DNA of 64,000 nt from an uncultured Erythrobacter sp. (GCA_947499095.1 CANMMR010000002.1:124001-188000); one strand, 5' to 3'; positions 27,201 through 36,448 are shown, counted from the stretch's first letter. Numbers and translations: made by a program. The notes: generated from the sequence alone by a model not told the origin.

Positions 27201-27357
27201 ACGTTGGCGTTAGAACACAAACGGAACGGGGGGCAAGCGGGGTGAGAAGATTGCTAGCAGGCGCAAAAATTTTTGTCGGGTGACACGCTAGCAGTCGATG
27301 TTTGATTGCAGATATCTATGAGCGATCACGCGCACTCGGCTAGCAAACTGAGCCTTT

Positions 27358-28233
27358 TCACGCAGACTCTATAGTAGGTTCAAATGAATTTTCTCTCCTA
27401 AAAACATCTCTGACCCCATGTGTAACTACTCTCTCTATGAGTAGCCGGGGCCAAACAATGCCGATTTGAGCGACAAGTTGATCATCGAGGCGGGGGTCAT
27501 CTTCTGGATCAACCAAACGTCCCGAGTAGATGCCATAAAATTCATGGCCAGGAAGCAAGTTGCTAAACCTTCTATCTTCGCCTCGGAGATAATGTCCGTG
27601 TGCGACTTGGATTACAGGGCTCCCGGACATGCCCTCGCGAGAGGCACAATCAATCCAAACTTGGCGATGCCCCGGCTTATCAGAAAATAAGACCGGTTCC
27701 GTGGCAAAGGTCGCACGTTTCCAAATGGGAAGCCCATGCATGTGGAGGTTGCGTGGGAATCCGATCACGAACAAATTTTCGCCGACGAATGGCTCCAGAT
27801 TTGCCCACTGGCCAGTATTTAGCGGGGTCGCAAGTAGTTGCGCCCCCATTTCGGGCCGCTCGGACTCATCGGGCAAACGGATAACAGCGATATCCACCTG
27901 CTCGCGCGCCGTTGGATGCACAGACCATAAAGGGTCGCCATTCTCGTCAAAAAGCGGAACATTATAGCCGAGTTTCCGTCCAAGCTGACTGCTAGGCAAA
28001 GCAACCCGGATTGAATTCGGCCGTGCTGCAAGCTTTCTCGAAAGAAATCGGCCCGAATATGGATTTACGCCAGTCAGTGAGTGCCAGTTAGTTACAAGAA
28101 AGTCCTCCCCCTCATATGTCCACAGGAAGCCAGTTGATCGGGAGATCTCTTGCTCATCGCACATGGCAATAACCATTGCCGTTGAGAGCGAAAGCCAATT
28201 CAGCGTGAAGGTAGGCGTAGATTCGGACATCAT
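27358..28233 (-). CDS. Trypsin-like serine protease in an AT-richer island
   Basis: 291-residue chymotrypsin-fold protease. The triad is clear: His in TNWHSLTG, Asp in VDIAVIRL, Ser in REGMSGSPV, where GxSG is the nucleophile loop. There is no signal peptide or membrane segment, so it should be cytosolic, which is unusual for this fold and seen in defence and signalling proteases. By eye, base composition is near 50% GC against well over 60% in the flanks. It stands alone between the helicase and lysS, with about 160 bases on one side and 335 on the other. The ATG has no clear Shine-Dalgarno. Probably acquired by transfer; target unknown. Confidence 0.8.
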   Translation of the reverse strand: MMSESTPTFTLNWLSLSTAMVIAMCDEQEISRSTGFLWTYEGEDFLVTNWHSLTGVNPYSGRFLSRKLAARPNSIRVALPSSQLGRKLGYNVPLFDENGDPLWSVHPTAREQVDIAVIRLPDESERPEMGAQLLATPLNTGQWANLEPFVGENLFVIGFPRNLHMHGLPIWKRATFATEPVLFSDKPGHRQVWIDCASREGMSGSPVIQVAHGHYLRGEDRRFSNLLPGHEFYGIYSGRLVDPEDDPRLDDQLVAQIGIVWPRLLIERVVTHGVRDVFRRENSFEPTIESA

Positions 28234-28568
28234 TTAAGCATGCCGTAACATCAGTGGTGAACCAAGCGATCGGCTCCATTCGCCGCCTTTTCTTTGTGTA
28301 AATGGTCTTTTGCTCAAGACGAGCTCTTTCTGTCGCGTAAGGTCGCCATCTGTCCTACACCCCGCAATCCCGCTAAATGCATGCCACATGCCACCCCGCC
28401 TTCTCCTCCCTCTCCACCCAAATCCCACCTCCCAAACCACCCCGCAGTTTTTTCCGCTCAGGACTGTGGTCCATGCGGTCCATGTAACTGGAGTGGCCGG
28501 CGCCGCTCCAACAGGCGTCCAACACTTCGCACTTGCGAAAGGGTCACGCAGCGGCAAAGGGTTCGCGC
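28234..28568. other. Intergenic region with G-quadruplex motif
   Basis: 335 bases without a credible gene between the protease (leftward) and lysS (rightward); it must hold both promoters. The last 130 bases include a pyrimidine-rich stretch. On the minus strand this gives five runs of three or more G (28408-28443, loops 4-6 bases), a canonical G-quadruplex pattern. The left part is AT-richer, like the protease gene. I see no tRNA, terminator or riboswitch. Confidence 0.6.
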
Positions 28569-30194
28569 ATGAGCATGACCGATCTGATCGCCGCCGCCCG
28601 CGTGTCCAAGGCCTGGCCGTTCCAGGAGGCGCAGCGGCTGCTCAAGCGCTATCCCGATGGCGCGAAACCCGATGGCAGCCCGGTGCTGTTCGAAACCGGC
28701 TACGGCCCCAGCGGCTTGCCGCATATCGGCACCTTCCAGGAGGTGCTGCGCACCACGCTGGTCCGCCGCGCGTTCGAGGCGATGATCGGGGCGAAGCCGG
28801 AGGACGGCAAGACGCGCCTCGTCGCCTTCAGCGACGATATGGACGGCCTGCGCAAGGTGCCGGACAATGTGCCTAACCAGGCGCTGTTGCAGGAGAACCT
28901 GCACCTGCCGCTGAGCCGCGTCGCCAATCCGTTCGACACCGATCACGATAGTTTCGCCGCGCACAACAATGCGCAGCTGCGCGCTTTCCTCGACCGCTTC
29001 GGCTTCCAGTACGAGTTCATCGCGGCGAGCGACATGTACAATGCGGGCAAGTTCGACGAGGCGCTGAAGCAGGTGCTGCGCAGGAACGAGGCGATCCTCG
29101 ACATCATGTTGCCCACCCTGCGCGAGGAGCGGCGCAAGACCTACTCGCCCATCCTGCCGGTCTCGCCCGCCACGGGCCGCGTGTTGCAGGTGCCGGTGGA
29201 GGTGGTCGATGCCGAGGCCGGCACGATCCGCTTCACCGACGAGGATGGCAGTGCGGTGGAACAGTCCGCGCTGGGCGGCATGTCCAAGCTGCAATGGAAG
29301 GTCGACTGGGCGATGCGCTGGTATGCGCTGGGCGTCGATTACGAGATGTACGGCAAGGACCTGACCGACAGCGGCGTGCAGTCGGGCAAGATCGTGAAGG
29401 TGCTGGGCGGGCGCAAGCCGGAGGGGCTGATCTATGAGATGTTCCTCGACCAGAACGGCGAGAAGATCTCCAAGTCCAAGGGCAACGGCCTCTCGATCGA
29501 GGAATGGCTGCAATATGGCAGCGAGGAGAGCCTGGGCTTCTACATCTTCCCCAACCCGAAGAGCGCCAAGCAGCTGCATGTCGGCGTGATCCCCCGCGCG
29601 GTGGACGATTACTGGAGCTTCCGCGAGCGACTGGCAGAACAGGAGCTCGACAAGCAGCTCGGCAATCCGGTGTGGCACTTGGCGCGGGCGAATGGCGGGT
29701 TCGAGGGCAGCGAAGCGCCGGGTGCGGGCGACAGCCTGCCGGTGACCTATGGTCTGCTGCTCAACCTCGCGAGCGTGCTGGGAGCGGAGGCCACGGTGCC
29801 GAACCTGCGCGATTATCTGGAAAGCTACATCGGAGCAGGGCAGGTGACGCCCGAACTGGAAGTGCTGATCGAGACTGCGGTCAATTACACGCGCGACTAC
29901 ATCGCGCCCACGCTGGTCAAGCGCGCGCCCACGCCGAACGAGGCCGAGGCGCTGAAGGCGCTCGACGCCTATCTCGCCGATGTCCCTGCCGATGCGAGCG
30001 CGGAGGATCTGCAAACCGAGGTCTACGAGATCGGCAAGCGCGAGGAATACGGGTTCGAGAACCTGCGCGACTGGTTCAAGGCGCTTTACCAGACGCTGCT
30101 CGGCAGCGATCAGGGCCCGCGCATGGGCAGCTTCATCGCGCTCTACGGTGTGGAGAACAGCCGCAAGCTGATCGCGGAGGCGCTGGCGCGGTAA
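28569..30194 (+). CDS. lysS: Lysyl-tRNA synthetase, class I
   Basis: 541-residue class I LysRS, charging tRNA-Lys. The HIGH motif appears as GLPHIGTF and the KMSKS motif as EKISKSKGNG, both class I signatures; the C-terminal helical anticodon-binding part follows. Alphaproteobacteria use this archaeal-like class I enzyme instead of the class II LysRS of E. coli. ATG 28569 has AAAGGG upstream; ATG 28575 is an alternative. Confidence 0.95.
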   Translation: MSMTDLIAAARVSKAWPFQEAQRLLKRYPDGAKPDGSPVLFETGYGPSGLPHIGTFQEVLRTTLVRRAFEAMIGAKPEDGKTRLVAFSDDMDGLRKVPDNVPNQALLQENLHLPLSRVANPFDTDHDSFAAHNNAQLRAFLDRFGFQYEFIAASDMYNAGKFDEALKQVLRRNEAILDIMLPTLREERRKTYSPILPVSPATGRVLQVPVEVVDAEAGTIRFTDEDGSAVEQSALGGMSKLQWKVDWAMRWYALGVDYEMYGKDLTDSGVQSGKIVKVLGGRKPEGLIYEMFLDQNGEKISKSKGNGLSIEEWLQYGSEESLGFYIFPNPKSAKQLHVGVIPRAVDDYWSFRERLAEQELDKQLGNPVWHLARANGGFEGSEAPGAGDSLPVTYGLLLNLASVLGAEATVPNLRDYLESYIGAGQVTPELEVLIETAVNYTRDYIAPTLVKRAPTPNEAEALKALDAYLADVPADASAEDLQTEVYEIGKREEYGFENLRDWFKALYQTLLGSDQGPRMGSFIALYGVENSRKLIAEALAR

Positions 30195-30201
30195 ATGACG
30201 C

Positions 30202-30870
30202 TCAATCGTGCTTGCGGGCGCGGTACCATTTGGTCAGCACATATTTCGAACCCTTGATGACGGGGGTTCCGGCGTGCAGCGTGCCTTCGTTCGGCTCCCC
30301 CTCCGGCGTGGCGTTGTTCCAGACGAGCAGCACGCCGGGCTTGGGTTCGATCGACGCGCCAACCTCCACGAAATGCGTGTGCCCGCCTTCCTCGACGGTG
30401 TTGAGAAAGGCCATGGCGGTCCAGCAACGCTGCCCGCCGCGCTTGCGCTCGATCTGCCAGTATTCCTGATCGGTATAGAACCAATCGTTATGCGGCTTGA
30501 ACTCCTGCCCCGGCAGGTAACGCTGCCCCTGGATGCGCTCTCCCTGGGCCGGCGACATTCCCAGCAGATCGTCGATTCGCCGCGAGATCATCTTCACGAA
30601 CGGATCGTGCGGATCGAAATTGCCGGAATATGAGGTTCGGAACTTCGCGATATAGGCGGTCTCGTGAAGCTCGCTCGGCCGGGCGACCGCGTCGATCATG
30701 CCGATCAGCCGCTGGCATTCTTCGGCGCTGAAGAAATCGCCGATCGCGAAAATCTCCGCCTTGTCGGTCGGCACTTTGTAGGCTTGGGGATCTGCCTCGA
30801 GGCGCTTGCGCACTTGTGCGCCGATGCGTTTCAGCGCGCCCTGATCGGCAATGGTGGCTGTCTTGCTCAT
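30202..30870 (-). CDS. 2-oxoglutarate/Fe(II)-dependent prolyl 4-hydroxylase-like oxygenase
   Basis: 222-residue double-stranded beta-helix oxygenase. The iron triad is FKPHNDWF (H-x-D) and LHAGTPV (His); KYVLTKWYR carries the 2-oxoglutarate Lys. This is the prolyl 4-hydroxylase alpha-subunit type. Its protein substrate in bacteria is unknown (EF-Tu or proline-rich proteins have been found for relatives). It converges with lysS, 7 bases apart, and is divergent from the cytochrome b561 gene. Confidence 0.9.
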   Translation of the reverse strand: MSKTATIADQGALKRIGAQVRKRLEADPQAYKVPTDKAEIFAIGDFFSAEECQRLIGMIDAVARPSELHETAYIAKFRTSYSGNFDPHDPFVKMISRRIDDLLGMSPAQGERIQGQRYLPGQEFKPHNDWFYTDQEYWQIERKRGGQRCWTAMAFLNTVEEGGHTHFVEVGASIEPKPGVLLVWNNATPEGEPNEGTLHAGTPVIKGSKYVLTKWYRARKHD

Positions 30871-30967
30871 GCGCTTGTGTTAGCAAGCACAGCCGACGCT
30901 TCAAGTATTGCGCTTGCCCATAGGCGATCGGCCGCTAGGCTGTCGCGACAATCTTCGGGAGAGCAAA

Positions 30968-31525
30968 ATGGTTGCTAGCACCGCACGGCGCTATTCGATC
31001 GGCGCGATGATCTTTCACTGGACCATCGCCGTCGCCGTCATCTGGAACTGGCGCTTGGCCGAAAACGCCCACCATACCGATGACCGGGCGCAAGCCATGG
31101 CGATCTTCGCCGATCACAAGGCGCTTGGCATAACGATCCTTGTGCTCACGGTCGGCCGTCTGCTCTGGCGTTGGACGCATCCGGTGCCGCCGCTTCCGTT
31201 CGACCTCGCCGGTTGGGAGAAGACGCTGGCGCGCACGGTGCATGTCATCTTCTACGTCCTGCTGATCGGCCTGCCGCTCGGCGGGTGGATCGCGAACTCG
31301 CTGAACGGGCGGGAGATCGATTTCTTCGGCCTGTTCACGATCCCCGCGCTGCCGATCGGCACGAACGAGGATCTCGGCGGAACCATCTTCGATCTGCATG
31401 CAACTGGGGGATCGATTTTCATCTACCTGATCGCGCTGCACATTCTTGGCGCCTTGAAGCACACGTTCTTCGACAGTAACGGCGGCATCCTCCGCATGCT
31501 GCCATTCGGCAAAGTGCCCGGCTGA
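30968..31525 (+). CDS. Cytochrome b561
   Basis: 185-residue inner-membrane dihaem cytochrome with four helices. Haem His are likely in MIFHWTIAVAV, FADHKALGI, RTVHVIFYV and IALHILGALKHTF. Family members accept electrons from quinol, for example as superoxide:quinone oxidoreductase (CybB). GGGAGAG precedes ATG 30968. The order of the four helices and length fit the prokaryotic b561 family. Confidence 0.92.
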   Translation: MVASTARRYSIGAMIFHWTIAVAVIWNWRLAENAHHTDDRAQAMAIFADHKALGITILVLTVGRLLWRWTHPVPPLPFDLAGWEKTLARTVHVIFYVLLIGLPLGGWIANSLNGREIDFFGLFTIPALPIGTNEDLGGTIFDLHATGGSIFIYLIALHILGALKHTFFDSNGGILRMLPFGKVPG

Positions 31526-31533
31526 AACTGCAT

Positions 31534-31568
31534 ACGAAAAAGCCCCCGCCGATCGCTCGGCGGGGGCT
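31534..31568 (-). terminator. Rho-independent terminator of the RcnB-family gene
   Basis: AGCCCCCGCCGA (31541-31552) pairs perfectly with TCGGCGGGGGCT (31557-31568). Read on the minus strand, the stem is followed by TTTTTCG, so it ends the leftward RcnB-like transcript 45 bases past its stop; it may also slow the converging b561 transcript. Confidence 0.88.
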
Positions 31569-31612
31569 GCTGTGCCATCCGGACCACTCTCAAGCCGGCT
31601 GGCGAAGGTGAC

Positions 31613-32473
31613 TTACCAGAAGAAGTCGTGGATCACATCGACCACTTCGCCACTGTAGATATCGACCAGCAGGACGTCGTCGTAATACCTCACCCAGCGA
31701 TAGGGGCCGTAGACTTCCGGCAGGCGATAGCGCCAGGGATCGTTGATCCAGTAGCGACTGCCGAAGAACAGGCTGCCGAGGCGGAAGCCGATGTTCAGGC
31801 GGCGATAGCTGTAATCGCGATAGGGCGCATAGTAGCGGCCCAGCCGGTAGAGGCTGCGATTGTTGTACCGATAGCGATTCCAGTTGTAGCGATCATTATT
31901 GCGCCAGCGGCGGTGGTCCCAGCGATCGTAATCGTGCCAGCGGCGGCCGTCGTAGTAGCGCGCCCGGCGATCATAACGGCGTCCGTCACGGTAACCATCG
32001 CGATAGGCATTGCGACCCTCGTAGCGGCGCTGAGCGCGATAGGTTGTGTCGCGATCTGAACGATACGTCCGATTGCGCTCGTAGCGGTCTTCCCGGCGCT
32101 CGACACGTCGATCTGCGCGGCGCTCGCGCCGATCCTCGGCCACCCGACGCTCGACGCGCTGCTGGACTCGATCGTTGAAGTCTCCGCGCCGTTCAGACCG
32201 TGCGTCACGTCGGTTCTCGCGGCGCTCTTGCCGAGCCTCCCTACGATCGCCACGGCGCTCCTGGCGAGCCTCGACGCGATTGCCGCGGCGCTCTTGGCGC
32301 GCTTCGCGGCGCTCACCACGGGGGTCCTGGCGGCTCTGCTGCCGCTGTTGCTTGATCTCATTCGCCCGTTCGCGCCATTCCTGGGCTTGCGCGTCCGCCG
32401 GCAGGGCAGTCACCGCCATCGCGGCGGCGAGGGCGCTGAGAGCGCTGCCTTTCATCAATCTGGTAAGTGTCAT
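31613..32473 (-). CDS. RcnB-family secreted Arg-rich protein
   Basis: 286 residues. Signal peptide to about residue 32 (ALPADAQAQ); then a long Arg/Glu-rich stretch of near-repeats such as EARQERRGNR and ERRENRRDAR (about 45-130), likely one long charged helix; then a Tyr/Arg/Trp/Asp-rich part; and a C-terminal RcnB-type domain (RLGSLFFGSRYWINDPWRY, VRYYDDVLLVDIYSG). E. coli RcnB is a small periplasmic nickel/cobalt homeostasis protein; the long basic region here is far outside that. ATG 32473 has GGAAGGAA upstream. Confidence 0.85.
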   Translation of the reverse strand: MTLTRLMKGSALSALAAAMAVTALPADAQAQEWRERANEIKQQRQQSRQDPRGERREARQERRGNRVEARQERRGDRREARQERRENRRDARSERRGDFNDRVQQRVERRVAEDRRERRADRRVERREDRYERNRTYRSDRDTTYRAQRRYEGRNAYRDGYRDGRRYDRRARYYDGRRWHDYDRWDHRRWRNNDRYNWNRYRYNNRSLYRLGRYYAPYRDYSYRRLNIGFRLGSLFFGSRYWINDPWRYRLPEVYGPYRWVRYYDDVLLVDIYSGEVVDVIHDFFW

Positions 32474-32555
32474 GGAGCGTTCCTTCCGCTTTACCAGCCG
32501 CTCCACCACCTGCGGCTCGTTTCACTGTCACTGTTTGTATCAGTTCGGGCTGACC

Positions 32556-32567
32556 CCAATCTGAACC
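32556..32567 (-). promoter_or_regulatory. GGTTCAG[AG]TTGG motif upstream of the RcnB-family gene
   Basis: GGTTCAGATTGG on the minus strand, about 94 bases before the RcnB-family start. It differs by one base from the motif in front of the glycine-zipper gene near 7.65 kb. The following GGTCAG could form a direct repeat with TTCAG at about 10-bp spacing, as OmpR-type regulators like. Confidence 0.4.
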
Positions 32568-32657
32568 GGCCTGCCGACCTGCCGTTAATATTCGACCAAA
32601 ATAAGATGAACAAGATCGAGCTTGGCACGTGGCGTGTAGCGGTGCAAGGCGGCAGCG

Positions 32658-33227
32658 ATGCTTTCCACTCTCGACGCAATCCGGACCGATATTGCCGAGC
32701 GCCTGGCCGACGGTGCCGCTAACCGCAGGTCGGCGATGCACACGCCTGTCGTCGCGACGGCCGATGCCGATGCACGAGTGATGGTTCTGCGCGGCTTTGA
32801 TGCGACGTGCTGGACGCTGCGCTTCCATACCGACGCCCGCTCGCCAAAAGTTGCCATTATCGGTCGCGATCCACGCATCGGGGTCCTCGCCTACGATAAG
32901 CAGTCTAAATTGCAGTTGCGACTGCGTGGGACCGGGCGGATCCTGCGGACTGGCGCGGAAGTCGAAAGTGCGTGGTCGCAGAGCGACAACTTTGCACGGC
33001 GCTGCTACCTCGGCAGCGGACCGGGCGAACAATCCGACCAGCCGACCAGCGGGTTACCATCGGCGTTCGAAGGCGTCGAACCGACCGACGATGAATTGGT
33101 GCCCGCGCGCGAAAACTTCGCGCTGCTGCTGGTTGAGATCGAGGAGGCGGACTGGTTCAGCCTCGCGCATACCGGTCATCGCCGTGCGTTGTTCGTCGGC
33201 GAGGAGGGGCGCTGGATAGCGCCATGA
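32658..33227 (+). CDS. Pyridoxamine 5'-phosphate oxidase-family flavoprotein
   Basis: 189-residue split-barrel FMN-binding protein. Residues 25-105 (HTPVVATADADARVMVLRGF, LRFHTDARSPKVAII, KLQLRLRGTGRI) fit the PNPOx-like fold; the C-terminal domain of true PdxH (with the RP-W motif) is absent, so it is not the B6 enzyme but a relative of unknown substrate. AAGGCGG precedes the ATG. Confidence 0.82.
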   Translation: MLSTLDAIRTDIAERLADGAANRRSAMHTPVVATADADARVMVLRGFDATCWTLRFHTDARSPKVAIIGRDPRIGVLAYDKQSKLQLRLRGTGRILRTGAEVESAWSQSDNFARRCYLGSGPGEQSDQPTSGLPSAFEGVEPTDDELVPARENFALLLVEIEEADWFSLAHTGHRRALFVGEEGRWIAP

Positions 33228-33316
33228 TCCAGTCGCGAGACTGGTCTGCCCGTAACGCTTCGCCGCAGTTTGCACCCAAGCCATCCCCGCTGACCACTTC
33301 ACGCCGCAGATCGTTC

Positions 33317-33336
33317 ATGTGGCAGAAATGTGGCAG
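33317..33336 (-). promoter_or_regulatory. Pho-box-like direct repeat
   Basis: On the minus strand, CTGCCACATTTCTGCCACAT is a direct repeat of 9 bases with 11-base period, like the PhoB box (CTGTCAT-N4-CTGTCAC) with C for T at one position in each half. It lies 160 bases upstream of the ompA-like gene but points away from it. Spacing is striking, function is a guess. Confidence 0.3.
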
Positions 33337-33495
33337 GCCGATTGCGGGCGCAGGCGATCACCCTCCAAGAGACCGCATATCGTCTGTCGACAAGAAACAT
33401 CGGGGGTCGAGATAGCGGGCCGAGTCTCACAGGGGGAGGCGAGCGGAACATTCGCATTGGTCGAGGCACGCTGTCGCACGTTAAGGAGTACAAAT

Positions 33496-34383
33496 ATGAC
33501 AAGTCGAACCAGCACGGCTTCGCGCCTTGCCCTCATCGCTTTCGTGACGCTGCCCGCTGCCGGCACGCTGTCGGCACAGGAAATCGAGCCCGCGCAGGAC
33601 GGTGAGGTTCTCACCACGGTCTATGGCGCGACGCCGGTCGAAGGACCGGACATTGACGGCGTGATCACCGCCCGCCGCGGAGACCAGATCCAGGTCACCA
33701 GCGCCGATGGCACGAATTCCGTGATCACCGTTGAGCCGGACACCGAGATCCGCGGCACTGGCGGGTTTCTCGGCCTTGGCCGCACCTCGCTCACCGCGCG
33801 GGACCTGCTGAACGGCATCCCGGTCGAGGTCGAAACAATGCAGGCGGGCGAGATGCTGCTCGCCAGCGAGATCAAGTTGAAGAACGACGATCTCGAGACC
33901 GCGCAGATGATCCAGGCCGGCACCTCGCAGCGCTTCGCCGAACAGCGCGCCGATATCGACACCAACACCGCCGCCGCCGAGGCGCTGCGCGGGCGCATGG
34001 GCAATATCGACAACTACAATGTGAAGGGCGTCACCAACGTCTATTTCGACACCGGCAAGTGGGCCGTGGGGCAGGGCGACCGGGCGCAGCTGTGCCAGGC
34101 TGCCAGCCAGGCCGACAGCATGAGCAACGCTCTGCTGCTGGTCGTCGGTTACACGGATTCGGTCGGCGATCAGGATTACAACCAGACGCTGAGCGAGCGG
34201 CGCGCGGCGCGCGTGGTCAATATCCTCCAGCAGGAATGCGGCTGGAAGCCCTGGCGCATGCTGACCCCGACCGGTTTCGCCGAAGCCGATCCGGCAGCGG
34301 ATAATTCGACCGCGGAAGGCCGTCGCCAGAACCGCCGCGTGTCCGTCAACATCCTCGTCAGCAAGGCGGCCGAGGAGGGCTGA
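33496..34383 (+). CDS. OmpA-family protein with DUF5666-like N-terminal domain
   Basis: 295 residues. Signal peptide ends AGTLSAQE; residues 40-140 form a small beta domain resembling DUF5666 (DGVITARRGDQIQVTSADG). The C-terminal OmpA domain binds peptidoglycan: VYFDTGKWAV, VVGYTDSVGDQDYNQTLSERRA and FAEADPAADNSTAEGRRQNRRV contain the conserved D and R residues that hold diaminopimelate. There is no transmembrane barrel. AAGGAG lies 6 bases before ATG 33496. Confidence 0.92.
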   Translation: MTSRTSTASRLALIAFVTLPAAGTLSAQEIEPAQDGEVLTTVYGATPVEGPDIDGVITARRGDQIQVTSADGTNSVITVEPDTEIRGTGGFLGLGRTSLTARDLLNGIPVEVETMQAGEMLLASEIKLKNDDLETAQMIQAGTSQRFAEQRADIDTNTAAAEALRGRMGNIDNYNVKGVTNVYFDTGKWAVGQGDRAQLCQAASQADSMSNALLLVVGYTDSVGDQDYNQTLSERRAARVVNILQQECGWKPWRMLTPTGFAEADPAADNSTAEGRRQNRRVSVNILVSKAAEEG

Positions 34384-34403
34384 CAACAAACGTTCACCTA
34401 GTT

Positions 34404-34431
34404 GGACGGGCGGGTTCCGGCCTGCCCGTCC
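34404..34431 (+). terminator. Hairpin after the ompA-like gene
   Basis: GGACGGGC (34404-34411) pairs with GCCCGTCC (34424-34431). No T stretch follows, so termination here is only likely, not sure. Confidence 0.4.
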
Positions 34432-34480
34432 GCTATCTGATCGCATGTGTCCGAGAGGTCAGTGAGACAAGCTGCAGAGA

Positions 34481-36301
34481 TCAGGCGTCGATCGCCTCAT
34501 CGCTGTCGGCCGAATAGATGCTGCAGCGCGCACGGCCCGTCTCTTTCGCGTGGTACAGTGCGATATCCGCATTTTTGAGCAGTGTGGAATCATTCATGTC
34601 CGGCAAGAGTTCGGCAATGCCGACGCTGACGGTAAGACGTGCATCGTTATCGAACGGTAGCGCGGTCGAAGCCAGCTTTTGCCCGAGTTGCGAACAGCGG
34701 ACGCTTATCTCCCCTGCGGTCGATCCCGGGAATAGTGCGAGGAATTCCTCGCCACCCATCCGGCCGACGCGCTCCCTCCCGGCAAGGTGGCTGCTCATCA
34801 ACCGTGTAACCATCTTGAGAGTGTCGTCCCCTGCATCATGTCCGTAGCCATCGTTGATCGCCTTGAAATGGTCGATATCGAGCAAGGCGATGGTCAGGAT
34901 TTCCTCGCGGGAACGGGCACGCAACACTAAATCGGCCAGATCGGCCAGGATCCGGCGACGGTTGGCAATCCCGGTAAGATGGTCTGTTTCCGCCAGCAGC
35001 CTGACTTCCGCCGCTTCCCGCTCGACCCTGCGATGCGCGAGTTGCAATTGCCGTAGAGCCTCCGCTCTTTCGCTAACGTCCATGATCGTGCCGAACAGGG
35101 CGCTCGCCACAGCATCGGCCGACATTTCGACCTCTCCCCGGCATTCGATATAAACCGGTGCGGATCCGTCGTCGTCGTCGATGCGCGCCTCGAACGCGAA
35201 CGGTATGCCATTGGATTGCGACTGCCGGATCAGACCGCGCACCCGATCGCGATCGTCGGGCTGGAGCAAGTCTACCGTCTCGTCGAGATTTTCAGGCAAC
35301 TTTCGATCGCCGATCATCCGCTGCGCTTCCCTGGACCAGTAGAGCGAACGGTTTTCGGCATCGTAGCGCCAATGACCGACTTTTGCGGCACGTTCGGCAG
35401 CTTCGAGCAGGCGCTTAATCGTTTCTGTTTCCTTCAGATCGCGCTGGCGCAAGGCCAGCACCAAAGCGACTGGCATGCCGGCCATGAGCAGGCTGAGCAC
35501 ATAAAGCTGGAAGAACACGACTCGTTCTTCGACAACCGATACGAAGACCGAAACCGGGCCGATGTCCGATACGGTCAGGACCGAGCCGATTACGACCACG
35601 ACAAGAATGGCGAGAGAGGTGCCGCTCAGACCGAGAATGGCCGTGGCCACCGAAACCGCAACGATCGGCATGAACAAAAGAGGATAGTCGGACTGCGCGA
35701 ATGCTCCTGCAGTGCACAGGCCGACCAGCAGCAGGGTCCAGAAAGTGCGAAGCGTCAGGAGACGCCGCAGGGCGATGGGATCCTGCGCCAGGAACAGGAT
35801 GACAGGCGTGACTATCAGCATGCCTAGCGTGACGGTACTCGCCCAGGACCATAGGAACCTCGGGTCGGGATTTAGCGAAAGTATGCCCGCCATCACTGCG
35901 CTGAAGCCGCCAGCGACGATGGCGGCAGCGGCGAAACGCAGCAGGTTCGTCGGTTCGCGAAGAACGCGCGCGCCCGATCGCGCTCCGCCCATGAGGAAAA
36001 AAACCAGCCAGCCTTCAAGCAGGTTCGCAGCGGTAAACCCGAGACTGGAGACAAGGCCCACGCCGCTCGAAAGGTTAGCTGTCAGGCTCGCGACGGCGAT
36101 GCCGATGGTCGTTAGTACGCGGCCTTCGCGTCCAAGATGCAGCAAAGCGGCAGCAAAGATCCCGCTGGCCGGCCAGACGGCGGCTATACCGTCTGCACCC
36201 TGGGTCAGGCGCAGAGCGATTTCGGCACAGACCAGCCAGCCCAATGCATAGGCGGTCGACGATGCCACGTCGCGCAACCGGATATCCTGCCAGGCTATCA
36301 A
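34481..36301 (-). CDS. Diguanylate cyclase with MASE1 membrane sensor and PAS
   Basis: About 606 residues. The N-terminal 300 form a MASE1 integral-membrane sensor (IAAVWPASGIFAAALL is its signature), then a PAS-like domain (about 320-430; VGHWRYDAENRSLYWS) and a GGDEF domain with active site GRMGGEEF. So it should make cyclic di-GMP in response to an unknown signal. The RxxD inhibitory site is missing (AGRE at that position), so product feedback is unlikely. The start is probably TTG 36301 with GAAGGGG upstream; TTG 36331 is possible. Confidence 0.9.
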   Translation of the reverse strand: MIAWQDIRLRDVASSTAYALGWLVCAEIALRLTQGADGIAAVWPASGIFAAALLHLGREGRVLTTIGIAVASLTANLSSGVGLVSSLGFTAANLLEGWLVFFLMGGARSGARVLREPTNLLRFAAAAIVAGGFSAVMAGILSLNPDPRFLWSWASTVTLGMLIVTPVILFLAQDPIALRRLLTLRTFWTLLLVGLCTAGAFAQSDYPLLFMPIVAVSVATAILGLSGTSLAILVVVVIGSVLTVSDIGPVSVFVSVVEERVVFFQLYVLSLLMAGMPVALVLALRQRDLKETETIKRLLEAAERAAKVGHWRYDAENRSLYWSREAQRMIGDRKLPENLDETVDLLQPDDRDRVRGLIRQSQSNGIPFAFEARIDDDDGSAPVYIECRGEVEMSADAVASALFGTIMDVSERAEALRQLQLAHRRVEREAAEVRLLAETDHLTGIANRRRILADLADLVLRARSREEILTIALLDIDHFKAINDGYGHDAGDDTLKMVTRLMSSHLAGRERVGRMGGEEFLALFPGSTAGEISVRCSQLGQKLASTALPFDNDARLTVSVGIAELLPDMNDSTLLKNADIALYHAKETGRARCSIYSADSDEAIDA

Positions 36302-36448
36302 TGCCCACCCCTTCGTGAAACAGGCGTCCAACCTTCGGAAGGACGCCTGAACGCTGGGTCTACTAATCCTGCAATTTGCAGCGAAAGCAACCCTGTCGCC
36401 AGATCTCGCAGGATGTGGCGGACGATTTTACTGCGAACGGCCTGCTTG

